Source: Hyphochytrium catenoides
Lineage: Eukaryota > Sar > Hyphochytriomycetes > Hyphochytriales > Hyphochytriaceae
Reading direction: 5' to 3'
NCBI GenBank assembly: GCA_900088475.1
Contig: FLMG01000295.1
Location: 1-13,347 of the forward strand
DNA length: 13,347 nt
Below, in pieces: positions 7,052-13,347 of the stretch (its first letter is position 1; every line of letters begins with the position of its first letter). A model generated the notes under the pieces. It was not told where the DNA came from and ran no database searches. It saw only the letters and a program-made list of their open reading frames with translations. Both the position numbers and the translations under genes were made by a program.

Positions 7052-8524
7052 CTATGGAGAAGTAGCGCTAGAAAGTGATTGAGCGATCTCAATGGTCATC
7101 CTAACTATCTCTTCTGTCATTGCAAACATGTCACCGTGTCCTTTGGTAGAGTACACTGTTCGAGCGCCGTCCTTGGCCAAAAGGCTATGCAGAGCGTGCT
7201 CTGCTGCTGCCCAGTCCTTCATCTCTTCATCATAGAAAGCATCTCCGCCTGCGTAGTCATAGCTCCGGGCACTCATCACGCGAACAACTAGATTTCTCCA
7301 TGCGGCTGCCAGAGGAGAGAGGGGTTCTTGCGAAATCTGAGAAGAGACAATTGCATGCACTTCGTCTTCTGAAGCCCAGTCATTTCCTCGCTCAGCTCTT
7401 CCTCGGGGTAAAGTCTTCCACATTCCTTCTACACCTCTCTTCCCGTAGGCCTTGGGCTCTGCTCGGACGAGTGTCTGCAGCGCTTCCTTCTCCAGCTTTA
7501 GACAGCTCTGTGCTCCCCACCCTACCTCTGCCATTTCTGCCAGGTCAATCATCATCCGCATCTCTTTCCCCAGATTACTGAAGAAAATTTTAGAGTTCAT
7601 CTCTGCCCTTACCAGTTCTATAGGAAAAGCTTTGCTCTCCAGCCTCTGCCGCCAACTTCTCACCGCAAAGTAAAGAAACGGGCGAAAGATTCCTGTCCAA
7701 ACCAGCGCTGCATACAGCTTATAGACCAAGGCCGCGCCATGGAACTTTGATCTTTTCATGCAGAACGGGTAAGGAAAGCCATCCATATTTAGGAACCCTG
7801 CCACTCGGTCCGGATACTTGGCGATAAAGCATTGCGCCACCACGCTTCCCATTGAAGGACCAAGAAGAATCCACTTTGTCTCTTCCTTTTCTTTTCCCAT
7901 CTCTTCCTTTCTCAAAGAGAGAGACATCGCCGACAGTACTCTCTCCATCTCTTCAATGCACTCATCGGCAGCAGGAGCCACTGGCGAGGGATTGGGGTCA
8001 CTGAGTCCTACGCCTAGCCTGTCATAGGAAAGAACTGTGAACCCTCTCTCTACTAAGAGCTCATGCAGAGGACTGATGGTCATCATAGTAGCGCCTAAGC
8101 CGTTAGGAATGCAGACCGGAGGATATGGAGAGCCGTCTGTGGTGGTATAGCGCACTGCCACCTCATAGTAGCTACTCTCGGCATCACCTTCCTCTTCTCT
8201 ATTAGGCGAGGATAGGATAGGAGAAAAGTTGGTGCTCTCTCCTGCCTTGAGGGCATCTAGTTCCTTTTCTTTCTTCCCTTTGCTAATGGGAACTCTAACG
8301 AATTGCAAGTCAGGAATCGTGGCTAAGAGTGAGGAGCGGTCGAGGAGCTTTTCATCCTGCTTTCTGCAGAAGTACTGCAGGGTGGGGCCGATGAGGGAAA
8401 GAGTGCTTAGTAGCCAAAGGGAGAGGAAGAGTAGCAAGAGCGCTAGTCCAATAGGAAGTAGTAGAATAAGCAAGAAGGCTCGACCCAGCTGCCTCATGAC
8501 TTTAGTAGGCAGAAGCAACGCCAT
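7052..8524 (-). CDS. Membrane-anchored alpha/beta hydrolase, intronless, 490 residues
   Basis: One uninterrupted frame from ATG at 8524 to TAG at 7054-7052. Residues about 15-45 form a long hydrophobic anchor (signal-anchor or hairpin), leaving the bulk as a soluble domain. Alpha/beta-hydrolase features in order: strand and oxyanion loop IPNGLGAT (139-146), SYDRLGVGLSDP (166-177), nucleophile elbow GPSMG with Ser224 (222-226), NMDGF (246-250), and the catalytic His region STKGHGDMF with His463. The acid is probably Asp423 or Asp428 (SYDYAGGDAF), or Asp248. Hydrophilic inserts at about 82-120 and 203-217 are lineage-specific looking. The substrate cannot be told; esterase, lipase or peptidase roles are all open. 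Unlike its intron-rich neighbours it has no introns and no CT tracts. The start is the first in-frame ATG, immediately before the hydrophobic anchor. Confidence 0.88.
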   Translation of the reverse strand: MALLLPTKVMRQLGRAFLLILLLPIGLALLLLFLSLWLLSTLSLIGPTLQYFCRKQDEKLLDRSSLLATIPDLQFVRVPISKGKKEKELDALKAGESTNFSPILSSPNREEEGDAESSYYEVAVRYTTTDGSPYPPVCIPNGLGATMMTISPLHELLVERGFTVLSYDRLGVGLSDPNPSPVAPAADECIEEMERVLSAMSLSLRKEEMGKEKEETKWILLGPSMGSVVAQCFIAKYPDRVAGFLNMDGFPYPFCMKRSKFHGAALVYKLYAALVWTGIFRPFLYFAVRSWRQRLESKAFPIELVRAEMNSKIFFSNLGKEMRMMIDLAEMAEVGWGAQSCLKLEKEALQTLVRAEPKAYGKRGVEGMWKTLPRGRAERGNDWASEDEVHAIVSSQISQEPLSPLAAAWRNLVVRVMSARSYDYAGGDAFYDEEMKDWAAAEHALHSLLAKDGARTVYSTKGHGDMFAMTEEIVRMTIEIAQSLSSATSP

Positions 8525-8777
8525 CTCTTCCTTTCAACCGAGCCGCTTCCTTTGATGCCTTGCCCCGGTGCGCGACTGCCTTTACGTAGAGAAAGAGACT
8601 ACCTTTCAAGCAGACAGCTGTGAGCTCTAACATCATGCTATCTACCATATCAATATCGCTCCTTCCTCTTCTCACCTTGAAGCTATTGACCGCTGCAGAT
8701 GTTCATGGCAGTGCCTTGTCGCACTGACACTACTGGCGCTCCTTGTTTTTTTTTCCTGCCCCCATGTACAGCTATAT

Positions 8778-9020
8778 GTACTTTCTCTGTCTCTCTCCTC
8801 TCTCTGTACCTTTCCTTTTCAGTCTGTCCTTGTCTCTCTCTCGCTATGTCTTTCTCTCTCTCTCTCTCTCTCTGTGTGTCTTTCTCTCTCTCTCTCTCTG
8901 TGTCTTTCTCTCTCTCTGTGTGTCTTCCTCTCTCTCTCTCTCTGTGTCTTTCTTTCTCTCTCTCTTTCTCTCGCTAAGCTCCTCTCTTCTTTCATCTCTC
9001 TCTCTCTCTCCTCTCTACAG
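8778..9020 (+). other. Candidate 5'UTR intron of MED27
   Basis: A possible donor (TAT followed by gtactt at 8778) precedes a CT-rich stretch that ends in ctctctacag at 9020, followed abruptly by unique sequence. CT-rich polarity in this window otherwise marks introns of plus-strand genes, and MED27 is the next plus-strand gene. The resulting leader of about 500 bases after the acceptor is long, which lowers confidence. Confidence 0.3.
8848..9018. repeat. Interrupted (CT)n / TGTGTCTTTC repeat block
   Basis: CT dinucleotide runs are punctuated four times by TGTGTCTTTC-like or TGTGTGTCTT spacers, a minisatellite-like pattern. It encodes only serine/leucine-rich nonsense frames. Confidence 0.8.
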
Positions 9021-9105
9021 TATCTGGTGATCCTCTCATATCATTGAGCTGTCCGTTACCATCAACCATGTAGTTATCAGCTTTTGAGCTCTAGCGGTAA
9101 TCAGT

Positions 9106-9154
9106 ACATACCCGAAAATACACTGCTTATTTGGGATGTTACTTTCGGGTATGT
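9106..9154. repeat. Perfect 12-bp inverted repeat with flanking nested arms
   Basis: ACATACCCGAAA (9106-9117) and TTTCGGGTATGT (9143-9154) are perfect reverse complements around a 25-base spacer. Outside them AGCGGTAATCAG and CTGTTATCGGCT are roughly complementary, and TTGAGCTC (9084-9091) matches GAGCTCAA (9200-9207). Together they could form a long imperfect stem-loop in the MED27 upstream region. Confidence 0.85.
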
Positions 9155-9526
9155 TCGGATCTGTTATCGGCTCCTCAGCAGCATGCTGTAAGATCAAGAG
9201 CTCAAGGCCTCCGTATAAGCTTCAGATATCCGTCAGCAGAGATCTGCAGATCACGACTGCCTTTTTGCATCTCGGGACCGCGATAGGCTGGTGCGAGGCA
9301 TTAATATAGACCAGATACAGCAAGCTATTCCCCATCTTTTGCTTTCCGGTGAGGCGCTGACTTTGACTCCTGCCTGCGTCTAAAGCGTGGAAGAAAAGTC
9401 AATGGCGTGAGCTACTTGGCACCTCAGCTTTTCTTGCTGGGCCCTAGTTGAGCCCATTGTAAAAGGCGGAGTAGGGGGTCTATTCCAATGTTACTTTAGA
9501 TTCAGTGGCCACGGTAATCCGGAGGA

Positions 9527-10055
9527 ATGACGGAGCCCACGCATCTGCACGATATCCTCCTCAGCCGAATCGATGTGCTTCGGCAGAATGTCGACACGCT
9601 TTTCGGAGAGTTCACAAAGCTCCAGAAAGGGGATTACGAAGGTTAGTTGGCCACAAAGAGAGAGAGAAGAGAGAATTGAGGAAACAGAGCGGGAGAGTGA
9701 AAGAAGAGAGACAGTTAAGGCGCAGCCAGAGGGCTGTTCTTTGTTTCTTTTTCTGAACACGTTATGCTACTTTTTCCAGGCCGAGCAAAGACGGAGAAGC
9801 TTTCAGACTCCATCAAGAAGATCATCATCAAATCTGACCAGAACCTGACTCTTCTCTCCCAGTTTGGACCCAGATTTGGTCTGTCTACGTGTTCTTTCTC
9901 TCTTTCTTCTTCCTCTGACAAATCTAAACTCTCCTATTCCTAGCTGTCGCTCTCTCTTCCTCGCCCGCCCCCCCTTTCCCCACATCCGGCAGTGCTGCGT
10001 GTGTCTTGGTTTATAATGTGCACTTCCTGTTTTCTCTCCTCTCTTCAGCCTCTCT

Positions 10056-10095
<40 letters not shown>

Positions 10096-10950
10096 CCTTC
10101 TTCTCTCTTTTTCTCTTTCTGTTGCTCTCTCTCTCTCTCTCTTGTTCTCTCTCTCTTCTTTTCCTCGCCCTCTCTACCACAAATGAACCTTTATCGTTCT
10201 TCGTCCCGGCGTTCCCCACTCCCTCTCTTTCGGGTCCTCATACTTTCTTTTCTCTCTCTCTTTCTCTTTTCAGAGGAAGAGACGGACAAGCTTCCTGATG
10301 TTGATAAGCTCCAGAGGAACGTGTTAACAGAATATCAGTGGAAGAGAACGTTGCAGGAGAGAGGCAACAAAGCTGTTCATGCCTTCAGAGAACAGCTCCA
10401 CAGCAGGTTCCCCTCTCTCCCTACAGAAGACGGGCAGAGACTGCTCGGCGGGCCTCCAAGCTTCTTCTCTCCTCGGCCTAACAAAAGGCCCAGGATTGTG
10501 GATGGAAGCCTTTATAGAAACAAGTAAGCCGTCTCTCTCTCTCTCTTATAGACTCACCGGTCGGTTCCTCCCTGATTCTTTCCCTTCTGATCTTCTTCTT
10601 AGCTCTCTCCGCACTCTTTCTCTCTTTTCCTTCTTCTTCTCTCCTACTCTCTCACTCACTCTCTCTCTTTCTCCTTTGCTTTTTGTTGTTGTTGCCATTA
10701 TGCTACCTTGTGCCCTGCTCTCTGGTCAGGTAGTCCTCTCTTTTTATACAGAGACCTCCAGCGTTGTTACTTCTCTCTCCTTGGAGACGATAACCTAGCC
10801 AGCTCCTGATGAGCTCAAGGCAGTGTCTCTCTCTCTCTCTGTCTCCTCTCTATCAGACACCTCCCTTTCTCTGGCTCTTCGTCTCTCTCTGTATATTCTC
10901 TCTTTCGGGCTCAGTCTCTTTTTTCCCATTTCTCTGTCATTGATCTCTCT

Positions 10951-10982
<32 letters not shown>

Positions 10983-11505
10983 GCGGGTGGCGAATAAATC
11001 TAGAAACTTGGACTGGGTGCTCGGGACCATCACGCATCGCCATCCCACGCTGACGTTCGAGAAGTATTATCATGTCGACAAGCGAGACCAAAAGGAGAAA
11101 GTGCATGCGATCAAGGTGAGCACCCTTGCAGATCTGCTGAAGGAAAAGGAGGAGAGAGAGCGAGAGAGAGAGAAGGGCGAAAGAGGGGAAAGGGGGAGGG
11201 GGAAGGAACTGGGAGACATACTAATCGACGTGCTGTTGGGTTAACACAGAGAGAAAGGAAGAGGGATAACAGATAGAGAGGTTAGAAAAAACAGAACTAG
11301 AAAAGGCGAGAAACAACTGTGATTATGTGAGAGGGAGTGAATCTGAGAGGGAGACTGAGAACAGCGTGGAAGACAGAGAGAAAGAAGTGGTACGGCAGGT
11401 AGGGCTGATATGGGTTAGTCACTTCAGCTGGAGGGAAGAAGACATGAGGGTTCACACGGACGTCCTAATTGGGAAGAGAACTTTAGAAATGGGCTTTTCT
11501 CACGG

Positions 11506-11559
<54 letters not shown>

Positions 11560-12606
11560 CCTCTCCCGCTCTCTCCGGATCACATCGAACCTTCTTCTCT
11601 CAAGGCCAAGTTAGCGGGAATCTTTGACGTCTATCTTGCTTTCAATCCATCAGGTACCGCCGTCTGACTCTCTCTTTTCATCCTTTCTGCTTCTCTTCCG
11701 GAGTATTAACTCTTCTACACGTATGCTCTCTCTTTCTCCCACCCTTTTCTCGTCTCTCTCTTTCATTCTCCCTCTCTCTTCTCTCTCTTCACCTCTAAAT
11801 GTTGCCTCTTCTGCCTCAGTGTCGGAGCCGAAGAAAGAGCCGACTGCTCTTCCTCTTCCTGCTGCGCCTACGACTCCTGTGCCTGCTCCGAACAAGACGC
11901 CAACTGGAGGAAGAAAGAAGAAGACAAGCGCTCCACCGCCGCCGCCTGTCAAAGTGGAGCCAGGACTTGAGCCCTCACAAGGTTAGAGTAACTGCGTCTT
12001 CTACTTTTCTCTCTCTCTCTCTCTCCGTTTCCGTCTGTTATTGCCCTACCTCCCTCTCTGTATCTCTCTCTCTCTCTTGTACTGCCTCCCTCTCTCGCTT
12101 TCTCTCCGGAGTTGACTGTTCTCTTCTCTCTTTCTCTCCCCCTGTGCCATTCTCTCTCTCTCCCTCAACTCCATCGGTCCCTCTCTCTCTGTGCATTTCC
12201 TCTCTTTCTTGTCTCTCTCGTCCTTCACATCAGTCTCAATTGTCTCTCTACTTCATTCAAACGACTTCCCTTTCTCTCTATATTTAGCTCTTCTATTGCT
12301 CATCCTGGCCGTTCTGCAGACCACATTACCTTCTCTCTCTTTTTCTCTCACCCATCACGCCGCCTCTCTCTCTCTCTCTTTTTCTCTGTCCTTCCTGCCT
12401 CTTGTGAACTGTCTCCTTCCTGCCTCTAATGACTCTCTCTCCTCGCCAGCCCCAGAGGCGTCTTATGATCCTCTCTCTCTCCGGGTGGAGCGTCTGACGG
12501 TGGTTGGAGACGATGAAGAATGTCCTGAGGGCGCCTGGGGAGCTTCCAAGTTTCAGGTCTTTCAGAAGATTACGGATCATGCTAGAGAGGTGAGAAGATA
12601 AACAAA

Positions 12607-12641
<35 letters not shown>

Positions 12642-12961
12642 GGGAGAGAGAAGAGGTGTGTGAGAAAAGAGAGATATAAAAGAGAAGAGCACATACTCAA
12701 AGGAGAGAATCGAGTTATGTAGGCAAGGGAACTAACCATTTCGGAGAGAAAGTGGGCCTTTTGTTGAATGATTGGTGATGTTTTTAAAGAACTGTGTGTG
12801 CTGTCTCTCTCTCTCTCTTTCTTCCTCTTCCTCCCTCTCTCTCAGGCGATGTACCATTTCCAGCGGGAGGAGGGAGAGTTCGCTCTTCTCTATTTCTTCG
12901 CCTGGATCGCCAGTTATCAGAACCTATGGGATGCTCCCTGTGTGCTCTCCAAGCGGATCCT
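9527..12961 (+). CDS. MED27: Mediator complex subunit 27 (MED27), 3' end uncertain
   Basis: Exons: 9527-9641, 9780-9878, 10274-10523, 11004-11115, 11605-11653, 11820-11981, 12450-12589, 12846-12961, all GT-AG with consistent phases, giving about 348 residues. The N-terminal helix LHDILLSRIDVLRQNVDTLF is typical of the MED27 head-module helical region. Residues about 140-150 include a basic KRPR. Exon 6 encodes a proline/lysine-rich insert (209-262, with GGRKKK and PPPPP). The C-terminal domain WGASKFQVFQKITDHAREAM, FFAWIASYQNLWDAPC is the conserved MED27 region. In plant and animal MED27 the end has a C-x-x-C-G-K/R motif; here CVLSKRIL keeps only the first Cys. MED27 bridges the Mediator head and tail in RNA polymerase II transcription. 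The final donor (ATCCT followed by gtaagc, 12962) overlaps an in-frame TAA, so the protein either ends at residue 348 or continues into a small last exon. Confidence 0.85.
10061..10090. repeat. (TC)15 in MED27 intron 2
   Basis: A pure dinucleotide run in the middle of a 395-base intron (9879-10273) that is CT-rich along its length. Confidence 0.9.
11116..11604 (+). repeat. MED27 intron 4: GA-rich donor half, CT-rich acceptor half
   Basis: After the gtgagc donor, 11140-11400 is dominated by GA repeats on the coding strand. The acceptor half carries a pure (CT)23 run at 11509-11554 before the acceptor tctcaag. The halves are complementary and could pair in the pre-mRNA. Confidence 0.75.
12590..12845 (+). 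repeat. MED27 intron 7: GA tract after the donor, CT tract before the acceptor
   Basis: A pure (AG)13 run at 12607-12632, extended by GGGAGAG sequence to about 12655, lies 17 bases past the donor. CT repeats occupy about 12801-12843 directly before the acceptor ctctcag. This repeats the arrangement seen in MED27 intron 4 and SelT intron 4. Confidence 0.75.
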
Positions 12962-13152
12962 GTAAGCCTTCTAAGAAGAGAGTGCCGCTCATCCTATCTC
13001 TCTCTCTCTCTTTCCCATTCCTTGACTCTCTTTCTGTCTCTCCCTCTCTCTCTCTCCCTTTACTCTTTCCCTGCATTGGTCTCGGTCAAGCCGCCTACAC
13101 ATCAGTCCCGGAAACGCTGCTCTTCTCTCGTTCTGACTCCCCTCCAGTTAGT

Positions 13153-13183
<31 letters not shown>

Positions 13184-13347
13184 TCTTCCCTGTCTGTCTC
13201 TCTTCCCACCTGAATTATCCTTCCCTTGTGACAGCGGAGCCTTCGACTGCTTCTGATCCTTGCCTCCCTTAGAACTCTCTCTTCCGTTCACAAAGGCTCT
13301 TCTCTTTCTCTGTATCTCTCCCTTCCCGTCCCGTGCTCTCTCTCTCT
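12962..13347 (+). other. Downstream of the last sure MED27 exon: CT-rich, candidate terminal exons
   Basis: Mostly CT repeats, including a pure (TC)14 at 13153-13180. Three phase-compatible terminal exons can be drawn: 13091-13136, 13106-13136 (both to TGA at 13134-13136), and 13235-13256 (to TGA at 13254-13256). Each would add only about 8-16 residues, none clearly MED27-like. No other gene is visible to the right edge. Confidence 0.35.

Larger units (their letters stand above)
8525..9526. promoter_or_regulatory. Divergent interval between hydrolase and MED27
   Basis: The hydrolase and MED27 start codons face away from each other across about 1 kb. 8525-8780 is mixed unique sequence and probably the hydrolase promoter and leader. 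8786-9018 is CT repeat on the plus strand. 9021-9526 is unique sequence leading into MED27, with an inverted-repeat cluster at 9084-9207 and a three-codon upstream frame (ATG TTA CTT TAG, 9488-9499) just before the MED27 start. No further gene was recognised. Confidence 0.5.

Noticed and set aside
7079-8555. Plus-strand frames opposite the hydrolase
   Set aside because: Antisense shadows of a strong 490-residue coding frame with catalytic motifs.
1-13347. tRNA, rRNA, CRISPR or transposase genes
   Set aside because: No tRNA B-box or cloverleaf, rRNA stretch, spaced repeats or transposase-like coding sequence was recognised by eye.

Overview
The window is nuclear DNA from an intron-rich eukaryote, probably a unicellular alga or other protist. 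Introns are GT-AG and packed with (CT)n on the coding strand. One gene is an apparent selenoprotein with its own SECIS-like element, which argues against land plants and most fungi because they lack selenocysteine machinery. A chromerid-type alveolate or a stramenopile would fit, but this is a guess from intron style; no lineage marker was identified.

Layout from left to right: (1) 126-1076, minus, the 5' part of a PPIL1-type cyclophilin (peptidyl-prolyl isomerase of the spliceosome), running off the left edge. (2) 1629-2000, plus, a two-exon gene for a 64-residue single-pass membrane protein, divergent from PPIL1 across a 552-base repeat-poor promoter interval. (3) 2835-5779, minus, a seven-coding-exon selenoprotein T gene. 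Its in-frame UGA is split between two exons (TG at the end of one, A at the start of a 25-base microexon), giving the redox motif C-S-S-U. A SECIS-like hairpin lies at 2611-2686, about 150 bases past the stop codon. A 5'UTR intron is likely at 5940-6399. (4) 7052-8524, minus, a single-exon alpha/beta hydrolase of 490 residues with an N-terminal membrane anchor. (5) 9527-12961 or beyond, plus, Mediator subunit 27 in at least eight exons; its 3' end is uncertain.

Most remaining DNA is simple sequence, mainly (GA)n/(CT)n. Tract polarity follows transcription: minus-strand genes sit in GA-rich plus-strand DNA and plus-strand genes in CT-rich DNA. Three introns break the rule, having GA tracts after the donor and CT tracts before the acceptor, so they could fold back on themselves.

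The genes do not form a pathway. Two serve nuclear gene expression (PPIL1 in splicing, MED27 in transcription), one is an ER redox protein, one is a putative lipase/esterase-like membrane-anchored hydrolase, and one is an unidentified small membrane protein. All exon boundaries were read by hand from splice consensus and family similarity recalled from general knowledge; no alignment or database search was run.
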